The translations under genes and the position numbers were made by a program. Under the pieces are notes generated by a model that worked only from the letters and a program-made list of their open reading frames with translations, was not told where the DNA came from and did not search any database. Below are positions 1 to 7,893 of a stretch of DNA of 64,000 nucleotides, piece by piece. This DNA is from Mesorhizobium sp. Lineage in GTDB: Bacteria; Pseudomonadota; Alphaproteobacteria; Rhizobiales; Rhizobiaceae. Location of the stretch: positions 248,001 to 312,000 of the forward strand of contig SAQG01000001.1 of NCBI GenBank assembly GCA_004020315.1, given 5' to 3'. Each line of letters starts with the position of its first letter. Position 1 is the first letter of the stretch.

Positions 1-65
1 GCCAGCTCTCCGACCGCTTGCGCAACGCGACGGAAGACCTTCGGATGAGCTACATGTCACCCTGA
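1..65 (+). CDS. possible C-terminal end of an upstream protein (partial)
   Basis: In the third forward frame the window opens in a reading frame with no stop until TGA at 63-65. It encodes about 20 residues (QLSDRLRNATEDLRMSYMSP) with a helical, charged composition. This could be the tail of a gene that starts before the window. It is too short to assign a family, and the other two frames are also open for at least 45 bases, so the call is weak. Confidence 0.25.
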   Translation, partial: QLSDRLRNATEDLRMSYMSP

Positions 66-371
66 TGCGTCAGGCGGCGACCAGATATGTACAGAATCGC
101 GCAAACAATATTGATCTTGTCGGCTGCGCAATCCACGGGCGATTATGATTTGTCTTAGTTGCCGTTTGTAGCGAATACTTGGTCGAAGTCCGGCAATGCC
201 GAGAAGATGTTTGGTCAACCAGCGTAGGAGAAATGCGAATGAACCCGATAGTTTGTTGCGCCGCTGCAACAGCTGCTGAAGACTCGGAAGGTCTCGTGAC
301 AGTTCTGTCGCTTTTTTTCGTGTAGGCGTGCTAGATCCGCTGCACTAGTCGGGTTGGGTGGGGTTCTCGGC
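66..371. other. non-coding stretch upstream of the cyclase operon
   Basis: No recognisable gene lies here. A minus-strand open frame of about 70 codons (57-269) has no family resemblance, and its basic, arginine-rich composition is typical of a chance frame in GC-rich DNA. The stretch is less GC-rich than the genes that follow and presumably carries the promoter of the downstream operon. I see no convincing terminator or operator. Confidence 0.4.
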
Positions 372-1646
372 ATGCATTCCTCGTTTTCAAGGATCTTCGG
401 CTTCGCCGCAGCGCTGTTCTGTGCCGGCATATTGCCGGCCGGCGCACAAGGTCTCTATACGGCCTATGGCGAAGCGTTTTCGGCCCGCATTGCCAATCCG
501 ACCGACAACGGAACGCTAGCTCAATTCGTCACAGTCGCCGTCAACGCAGGGCAGTACGATCAGGCGATCTCGTCGATCGAGCAGTATCTCATCAAATATC
601 CTCGCGATGCACGCGCGCGCCTCGCGGCCAGCCGGTTGTACTATCATGTCGGCTCCTATGAATTGGCCCGGCGGCAGGTGCAGTACGGCCTCGAGGTCGG
701 GGACCTGCCCGCGGATGAGCAGCTGGAAGCCGTTCGCCTGCTCGCCCGCATCGAGCGCGCGTTACGTGGCGTCACCTGGGAACTCGCTCTGACCGGCGGC
801 ATGTTCAGTGCATTCACCGATTTTGAGTCTGGCGGGGCCCAGAACGACCACTCCTTCGCCTCGCCCTATGGGCGGGCGGAAGGCTTTGTCCGGTGGGATC
901 TCGGCACGCCAAGTGCTGATGCACTTGTCCTCTCGGGATCGTTGACGGCGACACAGCGCTTTTTCACAGAAGACCTGTCGGTTCCCGGTGCCGAGGAGAC
1001 TTTTATCCACGGTAACGCCGCCATTACCCTGGACAAGGGGCTGCCCAACAGCGGGATCGATTCCCTGCGGCTGCTACTTTCCGCGTTCACCGTTACAGAT
1101 CGCTTCGACAGCGATATCCACGAGACCGGCGTCGGCCTCAGTGGACGCTTCCTCGTGCGCCCCACGGTCGAGACGACGCTTTTCGCAGGTGCTGGCTACA
1201 TCGATCTAAGCGGCTCGAAAGGCATCTTCGCCGATAGCAGGGTCTTCTATGAGGCAGGCGGCAGCTACCGCTTCCGCAATGGCCAGGCGCTCGGACTGCG
1301 ACTGGTCGGCTCGAATGACTTCGCCTCCGGAGCTGGCGAAATCGGCCGCAGCTACATGGGAGAGGTCCGCTACGGCGGCGTGTTGATGGAAGTACCGGAC
1401 CTTTTTGTATGGTCTCACCAGGTCGCCTTCTCGGCCGGCCACAGCGACACTCCCGACTTGTCGGTCGGCATCGGCACGAACATAGAGAGCGACTTCTGGC
1501 GCATTGCCTCGGAGAGCGATTTTCAGCTCACCGAGTGGCAGAAGGTCAGTGTCGACCTCGCCTATCGCGAAACCGACTTCGATATCGCTAGCCGCGACCG
1601 GAATTCATTCGAATTGCTCGTGAGCTACACGTTGACGCTCAACTGA
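372..1646 (+). CDS. TPR-containing outer membrane beta-barrel protein
   Basis: This is an exported protein of 424 residues from ATG 372 (a TTG at 354 is in frame but less likely). Residues 1-25 form a Sec signal peptide (charged start, FGFAAALFCAGILPAGA, cleavage after AGA). Residues about 45-130 carry tetratricopeptide-like helices (NAGQYDQAISSIEQYLIKYP, then the SYELARRQVQ helix). The rest alternates polar and hydrophobic residues and ends in a short strand (SYTLTLN), as outer-membrane barrels do. It sits 11 bases before a FecR gene and a CHASE2-cyclase gene, a grouping suggesting an envelope sensor system. The barrel assignment comes from composition only, and the ligand is unknown. Confidence 0.7.
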   Translation: MHSSFSRIFGFAAALFCAGILPAGAQGLYTAYGEAFSARIANPTDNGTLAQFVTVAVNAGQYDQAISSIEQYLIKYPRDARARLAASRLYYHVGSYELARRQVQYGLEVGDLPADEQLEAVRLLARIERALRGVTWELALTGGMFSAFTDFESGGAQNDHSFASPYGRAEGFVRWDLGTPSADALVLSGSLTATQRFFTEDLSVPGAEETFIHGNAAITLDKGLPNSGIDSLRLLLSAFTVTDRFDSDIHETGVGLSGRFLVRPTVETTLFAGAGYIDLSGSKGIFADSRVFYEAGGSYRFRNGQALGLRLVGSNDFASGAGEIGRSYMGEVRYGGVLMEVPDLFVWSHQVAFSAGHSDTPDLSVGIGTNIESDFWRIASESDFQLTEWQKVSVDLAYRETDFDIASRDRNSFELLVSYTLTLN

Positions 1647-1657
1647 AAGAGGCCGCG

Positions 1658-2455
1658 ATGAGGACCCTGTATCGTCAGATAGCCACTTGTATCGCCTGCC
1701 TTGCCTTTGCGGCACCATCTGTCGCTGAAACGGTCGGATCCATGACGGCCTACCAGACCAACATCATCCGCAATGGCGGCGAGGCGATGAACGTCGGCGC
1801 TGCCGTCGAACTCGGCGACCAACTGCGCAGCAATACCACCGGTCTCGGAATGCTCGTGTTCCGGGACGAGTCGAGCGCCAAGATTGGTCCGAACACCAGC
1901 CTGACGATCGATGAATTCGTCTACAATCCGGGCTCTCGATCAGGAAAGATCGACATCAGGATGAAGAGCGGCCTAGCCCGTTTCTACGGCGGTCAGGTTT
2001 CGAAAGGCGGCGACATGCAGGTTGCGACGCCGCACATGGTGCTCGGCGCCAGAGGCGGCATCATTGAAGTGCTTGTGATAGCTGGTCAGACCGTCGGCAC
2101 ACTGCGCGCCGGCCGCATGACCTGCATGATGAATGGCCGCAAGCTCGTAATCACAAACCCGGGCCACGCCTGCACCTCGGACAATGGCAAACTGCTGACC
2201 GGCTACGGCGGTCTCGACACCTTTCCGATATTGGACAGCATCGACCGGATCGCCGGCACCGGCCTGCCAGGCGAACCGGGTCCGGGGCTGAACGTAAGCG
2301 CGATCTGTGCGTCACCACTCGGCAATTCCCTCAAAGCCTGCAAGTCCACCGACGGTGCATTGCCAGGAGTGGTCATGGAGTTCCCTGACAGCCCAACGCC
2401 CCCTGTAGGCAGCGGGGTGGATGATGAGGATGACTGCTTTCCCGACTGCCGGTAA
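1658..2455 (+). CDS. FecR-domain periplasmic protein
   Basis: 265 residues with a Sec signal peptide (IATCIACLAFAAPSVAE). Residues about 30-150 match the FecR/beta-helical domain seen beside CHASE2 proteins: a GAAVELGDQLRSN turn, the FRDESSAKIGPNTSLTIDEF core, then SGKIDIRMKSGLARF and a VATPHMVLGARG segment, all typical of FecR proteins not tied to sigma factors. The C-terminus is acidic and cysteine-containing (DDEDDCFPDC). A good ribosome-binding site (AGAGG) precedes ATG 1658. It probably acts in the periplasm and hands a signal to the next gene's CHASE2 domain. That partnership is inferred from synteny. Confidence 0.82.
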   Translation: MRTLYRQIATCIACLAFAAPSVAETVGSMTAYQTNIIRNGGEAMNVGAAVELGDQLRSNTTGLGMLVFRDESSAKIGPNTSLTIDEFVYNPGSRSGKIDIRMKSGLARFYGGQVSKGGDMQVATPHMVLGARGGIIEVLVIAGQTVGTLRAGRMTCMMNGRKLVITNPGHACTSDNGKLLTGYGGLDTFPILDSIDRIAGTGLPGEPGPGLNVSAICASPLGNSLKACKSTDGALPGVVMEFPDSPTPPVGSGVDDEDDCFPDCR

Positions 2456-2470
2456 GGCTGGCCGATCGGC

Positions 2471-4393
2471 ATGAGCCGCTTGGCTGATTGGCGGCGGGCT
2501 GCCAGGCGGAAAATACCTGGTCTTGCGGTCGTACTCTTGCTGCTCGCTTGCCATTTTGCTTTCGACGGGCCGCTATCGCGCCTGCGCGGGCGTACGTACG
2601 ACTTCTACCAGTTCCTCACCCCGCGCGAGGCGACGAGCAATCCTGTTGTCATCGTCTCGATAGACGACGCGAGCCTTAAGGCATATGGGCGATGGCCTTG
2701 GAACCGTGGCCTTTTGGCCGATCTGGTCGATGGTGTCGCCGAGTCTGGTGCCGCGGTGATCGGGCTTGCGCTGGTGCTGCCCGAGGCTGATATCTCTCCT
2801 GATGGCATCGCCGGAGACAAGCGCCTCGCCAGCGCGCTGGCGAACAATCGAACGGCGCTCGCCGTCAGTCTGGGCAACGAGGCGACGGTTTCAGAAACAG
2901 AGCCCAAAGCCGGCTGGTCGATCGTCGGGCAAGTACCCGAGACGCTTCCTGGCTTCACCGGTCTGACAGGCTCGCTTCCGGATTTCTCGAGCGCCGCTGC
3001 AGGCCTCGGCGTAATTCGCACTTTGCCCGATCCCGACGGCGTATTACGCCATGTGCCGCTGCTTTGGCTCCGAAATACGGCTCAAGGCGTGCAGCTCTGG
3101 CCGTCCTTCGCGCTCGAACTCCTGCGCCTCTACGCCGGAGAGAACGGCTACGTGGCCCGGATGAATGCCGCCGGGTTTGACGCACTCAGGATGGCCGGCA
3201 CCATTGTGCCACTCGAGCCGCAGGGCAGCATCCGCCTCTGGGAAACCGACACCAATACGCCGCGCATATCTGCCAGTGATATCCTTTCGGGCCGCGGCGA
3301 TCCGCTGCTGCGGAACGCCATAGCTATTGTTGATCTGTCGGCCGTGGGACTGACCCAGTATCTGCCCACCCCGACGCGTCCGGCGCGACCAGGCGTGGAC
3401 ATCCACGCGGATGCAATCGGCCAGATGATTGCCGGGCACTATCTTGTAGAGCCAACGCAGGCGCGTACGCTGGAGCGGCTGTGGTTGGTCCTCAGTGGCA
3501 TCGTTTTCATCGGGCTTTCCGGAGTGCTCGCCGAGCGTGTCGCGCTTGGCGCACTCGCTCTGGCGCTCCTGGCTGCCACGCCCTTCGCGTTCGGCGCTCT
3601 CGAATACAGCCTGCAGGGTGCACTCTATGATCCATTACAGCCGGCGCTTGCGACGATCCTCGTAGCCGGCTTCGAAGGCTATGTCCTCTACAGGCGCAGC
3701 GAGCAGCGTCGGTCCACCCTGGCACGGCAGTTTTCCCAATATCTGTCGCCCTCCGTGGTGCAGCGCCTCGCAAATTCGGATACCGAAGCGATCCTGTCCG
3801 GAGAGAAGCGCGAGATCACAATCCTGCTGAGTGACATACGCGGCTTCACCGCGATGAGCGAACAACTCGGTGCCCAAGAAATCGGAAAGGTGGTCAATCA
3901 CTTCCTCGGCCTTGCGACCGATGAGATACTCAAGCGCGACGGGACCATCGACAAGTTCATGGGCGATGCCGTGCTAGCCTTCTGGAACGCGCCGCTTGAT
4001 CAGCCAGATCATCGCGAGCGCGCGCTCGAAGCGGGGCTTGCCCTGATCGAACGGGTGAAGCGCGAAAATGCCGCGTTCACCGCGCGCGGGCACCCCTCTA
4101 TCGAAATCGGCGTCGCCATCGAGACTGGCATCTGCTCCGTAGGGAATTTCGGCTCCGAACGGCGCTTCGATTACACCGCGATCGGCTCGCCGGTGAACCG
4201 CGCGGCCCGGCTCGAGTCAACGACCAAAAAGCTGAGGATCCCTCTGGTGCTTGGTCCCGGATTTGCGCAGGGAGCATCGATGCCGGTTGTCCAGGCAGGC
4301 GCGTTTGAACTGCAAGGCTTCAAGGGCGAGGTGTCGATTTTCACCGTTCCGGAGATACACCCCTCGTCGCGATCTGCCGAGGAAGTCGTATGA
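2471..4393 (+). CDS. CHASE2-domain adenylate/guanylate cyclase
   Basis: 640-residue membrane class III nucleotide cyclase. An N-terminal membrane helix (VVLLLLACHFAF) is followed by an extracytoplasmic CHASE2 sensor (about residues 35-330, with VVIVSIDDASLKAYGRWPW near its start), then two or three membrane helices (about 335-395) and a catalytic domain from about 445. Catalytic features are the metal-binding aspartate in LLSDIRGFTAM, the second aspartate in DKFMGDAVLAFW, and FDYTAIGSPVNRAARLES. It would convert ATP to cAMP in response to an envelope signal. It follows the FecR gene by 15 bases, so the three genes form one operon. The signal is unknown. Confidence 0.93.
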   Translation: MSRLADWRRAARRKIPGLAVVLLLLACHFAFDGPLSRLRGRTYDFYQFLTPREATSNPVVIVSIDDASLKAYGRWPWNRGLLADLVDGVAESGAAVIGLALVLPEADISPDGIAGDKRLASALANNRTALAVSLGNEATVSETEPKAGWSIVGQVPETLPGFTGLTGSLPDFSSAAAGLGVIRTLPDPDGVLRHVPLLWLRNTAQGVQLWPSFALELLRLYAGENGYVARMNAAGFDALRMAGTIVPLEPQGSIRLWETDTNTPRISASDILSGRGDPLLRNAIAIVDLSAVGLTQYLPTPTRPARPGVDIHADAIGQMIAGHYLVEPTQARTLERLWLVLSGIVFIGLSGVLAERVALGALALALLAATPFAFGALEYSLQGALYDPLQPALATILVAGFEGYVLYRRSEQRRSTLARQFSQYLSPSVVQRLANSDTEAILSGEKREITILLSDIRGFTAMSEQLGAQEIGKVVNHFLGLATDEILKRDGTIDKFMGDAVLAFWNAPLDQPDHRERALEAGLALIERVKRENAAFTARGHPSIEIGVAIETGICSVGNFGSERRFDYTAIGSPVNRAARLESTTKKLRIPLVLGPGFAQGASMPVVQAGAFELQGFKGEVSIFTVPEIHPSSRSAEEVV

Positions 4394-4407
4394 TGTTTGG
4401 CACCGGC

Positions 4408-5202
4408 TCAACTCGCTACCCCATTGGTAGCCGGCGAGCGAAAGCCAAGGGCGGCGGAAATCCGATGGGCGGCCCGCGCTACCATGTCGCCCAGTTCGCT
4501 TATGCGTTCTTCCGGCACCCGGTTTTCCGGGGCAGCGATGTTCAGCGCCGCGATTATCTTACCCGGTGCCACGAACACCGGTGCGGTGATCGAAATCAGA
4601 TCGTCGTTGATCTCGCCGCGACTGACGAAAAACTTCGCCTTGCGGATTTGCTCGAGCCCGCCCCTTAGAGCCCGAGGATCGGTCACAGTTTTTTTGGTGA
4701 AGCGCTTCAACGGGCCGGAAAGAATGGCCTCGCGCTCCTTGTCATCCATATGGGCCAGGAACGCCTTGCTCGAACCGGCATGTAATGGGCGTCGTCGGCC
4801 GACAATCGCATTGACGCGAAGGTCCCGCTTCGGCTCCCATTTGGCGACGCAAAGGCTCTCCTGGTCATCGCGGATTCGCAATTGGGTGGTTTCGCCAATC
4901 TGCTGACCGAGTTCTTCCAAAACAGGGTTTGCGATGCGGATCAGGTCCATCTGTTCGCTGGCGGCGTGACCGAGCATCAGCGCGGCGAGGCCGAGACGAT
5001 AGCCTTTACCATCCGATGACCGCGCCAGCAGACCGCGCCGCACCAGCGTCTGCAAAAGCCGGAAAGCTCGTGCCTTGCTGTCGCCGGACCGCCGCGCGAT
5101 TTCGGAAACGCCAAGATCGGCCTCGCCGGCCACAGTCTGCAGCAAGCTGATCGCGCGATCGACGGAATCGACCGTGTACCGGGTGTCTGCCTGATCGGTC
5201 AT
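4408..5202 (-). CDS. IclR-family transcriptional regulator
   Basis: 264 residues. The N-terminal winged helix-turn-helix (about 10-75; ISLLQTVAGEADLGVSEIAR, then SKARAFRLLQTLVRRGLL) is followed by the IclR effector domain (about 85-250, including GETTQLRIRDDQESLCVAKW and APVFVAPGKIIAALNIAAP). It is convergent with the cyclase gene (14-base gap) and divergent from the peptide transporter operon starting at 5419. It is therefore the likely regulator of that operon, probably through the near-palindrome at 5245-5261. The inducer is unknown. Confidence 0.92.
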   Translation of the reverse strand: MTDQADTRYTVDSVDRAISLLQTVAGEADLGVSEIARRSGDSKARAFRLLQTLVRRGLLARSSDGKGYRLGLAALMLGHAASEQMDLIRIANPVLEELGQQIGETTQLRIRDDQESLCVAKWEPKRDLRVNAIVGRRRPLHAGSSKAFLAHMDDKEREAILSGPLKRFTKKTVTDPRALRGGLEQIRKAKFFVSRGEINDDLISITAPVFVAPGKIIAALNIAAPENRVPEERISELGDMVARAAHRISAALGFRSPATNGVAS

Positions 5203-5244
5203 CCCTCACTTCCCTCGCCAGAACGTCTCATGCCGAACGGTAAA

Positions 5245-5261
5245 CGAGAAAATTTGTCTCG
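5245..5261. promoter_or_regulatory. candidate IclR operator between divergent genes
   Basis: CGAGAAAATTTGTCTCG has 5-base inverted arms (CGAGA/TCTCG) around an AT-rich centre. It lies 43 bases upstream of the IclR start and upstream of a TTGACA hexamer at 5288-5293 that could be the -35 of the transporter operon. IclR proteins typically bind AT-rich 15-17 bp near-palindromes in this position. The assignment comes from position and symmetry only. Confidence 0.4.
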
Positions 5262-5418
5262 TCTAGTGAAACGATGGTTTATCTGTATTGACAAACTGAG
5301 GAGCTTTCGTTTCAACTCGCTGTCAGGAAGGAGGCCGGCACCGTCAGCGATGATGGCAAGCGGCAGCGGAAAAGAACTCCTCCGACGGAACTATCCAGAG
5401 TGGACACGGAGAAAACCA

Positions 5419-7020
5419 ATGATGAACCGGACAATATCGCGCCGTGCGCTGATGCAATGGGCGCTCGGCGGTGCCGCCGTCTTGCAAAACATTGGCTGGA
5501 CGGGGCTGGCCCAGGCCGCAGCAAATGGCCAGCTGCGGATCGGCATGGCTGCTCCGCCGACGACGCTAGACCCGCATCTGAAGAGCAATGCGCCGAACAA
5601 CGCGCTTGCCACCCATATCTACGACACGCTTGTCATCAACGACGAAAAATCGATCTCCAGACCGGGGCTCGCGACGGCCTGGCGCGTGGTCGACGACACC
5701 CATTGGGAGTTCGACCTGCGGCCCGACGTGCGCTTCAGCGACGGTGAGCCGCTCACCGTAGACGATATCGTCGTCTCATTCGACCGGGCCAACACGATCG
5801 AAAGCACGGCGTCGTTCCGGACCTACACGCGCAACATCAAGTCAATCACCTCGCCCCAACCCGGCAAGCTTCTCATCGAAACCAAGCAGCCGGAGCCGCT
5901 TCTGCCCAATTCCCTCAGTCGCATTCGCATCATCCGCGCCAAGTTCAAGGATGCCCCTAGCGATCAATTCAACAACGGCACCGCGGCGATCGGCACCGGC
6001 CCGTATGTGCTGAAGGAGTATGTTTCCGGCAACCGTGTCGCGCTTTCCGCCAATCCCAACTACTGGGGACCGAAGCCTGCGTTGCCGGACGTCGAGCTCC
6101 GCATCGTCACCGATGCCGGCGCGCGGCTTGCGAACCTGCTCGCCGGTGATCTCGACCTCGTTGAACAGGTGCCCTACGAGGGTGTTGCTCGCGTCGAAAA
6201 AGATGAGCGCTTCCACATCATTCGCGGCGTCTCGAGCCGGGTCGTCTTCTTCTCGCTGGACACGTACAGGGACGTGACGCCCTTCATCACCGGCAAGGAC
6301 GGCAAGCCGCTCGACCGCAACCCGCTGAAGGATCTGCGCGTGCGGCAGGCGCTGTCCATGGCGATCGACCGCAGCGCCATTGTACAGCGTTTGATGCAGG
6401 GCAATGCCATTGTTGCTTCGCAGTTTCTGCCTGCCGGCGCCCCGGGTACCTCGGCTGCTATCAAACCCGTTCCATTCGACGCTGCAAAAGCCAAGGCCCT
6501 GCTCGCCGAGGCTGGCTACCCCGAGGGCTTCCGCCTGACGATCCACGGGCCCAATGATCGTATCGTCAACGATTCGAAGATCGTGCAGGCCGTGGCCCAA
6601 ATGTTCTCCCGCATCGGCCTGGAAGTCAGCGTCGAGGTCATGCCCTGGTCGGTTTATGCCGACAAGGCGGATGCCCATGAATTCAGCATCAATCTGGACT
6701 CCTGGGGCGTCAACACGGGCGAAACCTCGAACCCGATGACAGCGCTGGTCGCGACACAGAATCCGGACGCCGGTATGGGTATCGCCAATTCGGGCCGCTA
6801 CTCCAATCCCGATCTCGATGCCAAACTGGCTGTGGCTAAGCGGACGCTGGACGATGCCAAGCGCGAAAAAATGCTCTCGGAACTCAGCGAGATCGTCTTC
6901 AACGACGTCGCCCTGATTCCGATGCACCATGAGGTTCTCGTCGTGGCTGCCCGGAAGGACCTTCAGTTCACGACGCGGGCCGACCAGTATACGCTGGCCA
7001 TGAATGCCAAGACTGTCTGA
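5419..7020 (+). CDS. peptide ABC transporter substrate-binding protein (family 5)
   Basis: 533 residues from ATG 5419, which has a GGAGA site 7 bases upstream; the frame is open further upstream but has no better start. The N-terminus has a Tat-like motif (SRRALMQW), a hydrophobic stretch and a cleavage region (GLAQAAANG). The body follows DppA/OppA-type family-5 binding proteins: LRIGMAAPPTTLDPHL at the start, the NGTAAIGTGPYVLKEY motif, DLRVRQALSMAIDRSAIV, and FSINLDSWGVNTGE in the second lobe. It would capture di- or oligopeptides, or acylated peptides, in the periplasm. It is the first gene of an operon running to 15369. Confidence 0.93.
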   Translation: MMNRTISRRALMQWALGGAAVLQNIGWTGLAQAAANGQLRIGMAAPPTTLDPHLKSNAPNNALATHIYDTLVINDEKSISRPGLATAWRVVDDTHWEFDLRPDVRFSDGEPLTVDDIVVSFDRANTIESTASFRTYTRNIKSITSPQPGKLLIETKQPEPLLPNSLSRIRIIRAKFKDAPSDQFNNGTAAIGTGPYVLKEYVSGNRVALSANPNYWGPKPALPDVELRIVTDAGARLANLLAGDLDLVEQVPYEGVARVEKDERFHIIRGVSSRVVFFSLDTYRDVTPFITGKDGKPLDRNPLKDLRVRQALSMAIDRSAIVQRLMQGNAIVASQFLPAGAPGTSAAIKPVPFDAAKAKALLAEAGYPEGFRLTIHGPNDRIVNDSKIVQAVAQMFSRIGLEVSVEVMPWSVYADKADAHEFSINLDSWGVNTGETSNPMTALVATQNPDAGMGIANSGRYSNPDLDAKLAVAKRTLDDAKREKMLSELSEIVFNDVALIPMHHEVLVVAARKDLQFTTRADQYTLAMNAKTV

Positions 7021-7032
7021 GGAGTGGTAGAC

Positions 7033-7893
7033 TTGACGAGCATCGCCACGGGGTCCGTTGCGGATCGCGGTCGCGCTACATACGATCTTGGTGCGACCGC
7101 CATCTTTGCTTCCAAATCAGACCCACGCTTCCACTATTGCCTGTATGTACCGCCCGCGGTTGGGGAAGGCGCCCAAGTCGATCTGCTGGTGGCCGTCCAT
7201 GGTACCGGCCGCACCTCGTTCCTGGGTTTCCGCGACGCGTTCGCCGAATTCGGACGCTGGAACGACTGCGCCATCCTGTGCCCGGTGTTTCCAATGGGCG
7301 TTCTCGGCGACGACGCCCGCAGCGGATACAAATATATGATCGAGGGCGATATCCGCTACGATCAGGTGCTGCTCGCCATAGTCGAGGAAGTTGTCGCGAA
7401 ATACCGTCAGGACTGGACCCGCTTCGCTATGTTCGGATTTTCCGGCGGCGGGCATTTCACCCATCGCTTCGCCATCCTCCATCCCGACAGGCTATGGGCA
7501 GCTTCGATCGGTGCGCCGGGCTCGGTGACCTTGCTCGACCCCACGCGGGACTGGTGGGTGGGCATTCGCGACCTGCCGGAGAAGTTCGGCATCACCTTCG
7601 ACGCCGCCGCGCTGGCAAAAGTGCCTGTCCAGATGATCGTCGGCGATGCCGACCTGGAGACCTGGGAAATTACGCATGTCGAAGGCAGCACCTATTGGAT
7701 GCCGGGCGCCAACGATGCGGGACAAACGAGGCCGGAACGCCTCAGGACGTTGTGTCGATCGTTCGAGGAAGCGGGTGTGGGCGTGCGCTTTGATCTGCTG
7801 CCCGGGGTCTCCCACGAACGGGACGCGGTTCTCGATCCGGTCAAGGATTTCCTGGCCCAAGCGCTCAAGGAACGACGGAACGCTTCAAGATGA
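7033..7893 (+). CDS. alpha/beta hydrolase (esterase/depolymerase-like)
   Basis: 286 residues if started at TTG 7033, which is 8 bases after a GAGGAG site overlapping the previous stop; GTG 7024 is an alternative three codons longer. Catalytic elements are the nucleophile elbow MFGFSGGGHFTH, an acid candidate in VGDADLETWE and the histidine in PGVSHERD. There is no signal peptide, so it acts in the cytoplasm. It resembles LpqC/PHB-depolymerase-type esterases. Its place directly after the binding-protein gene, and its 4-base overlap with the next gene, suggest it hydrolyses the imported substrate. The substrate is unknown. Confidence 0.82.
   Translation: MTSIATGSVADRGRATYDLGATAIFASKSDPRFHYCLYVPPAVGEGAQVDLLVAVHGTGRTSFLGFRDAFAEFGRWNDCAILCPVFPMGVLGDDARSGYKYMIEGDIRYDQVLLAIVEEVVAKYRQDWTRFAMFGFSGGGHFTHRFAILHPDRLWAASIGAPGSVTLLDPTRDWWVGIRDLPEKFGITFDAAALAKVPVQMIVGDADLETWEITHVEGSTYWMPGANDAGQTRPERLRTLCRSFEEAGVGVRFDLLPGVSHERDAVLDPVKDFLAQALKERRNASR

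Noticed and set aside
57..269. 70-codon minus-strand frame at the start of the window
   Set aside because: Arginine-rich with no recognisable motif or ribosome-binding site; treated as chance.
4415..4431. GCTACC/GGTAGC hairpin between convergent cyclase and IclR genes as a terminator
   Set aside because: It lies inside the IclR 3' coding end and has no T-run on either strand, so a terminator call is not supported.
5842..6930. 362-codon open frame antisense to the peptide-binding protein
   Set aside because: It is the shadow of a GC-rich coding gene: composition is histidine/arginine/glycine-rich and it lacks any family motif, while the forward frame has complete family-5 motifs.
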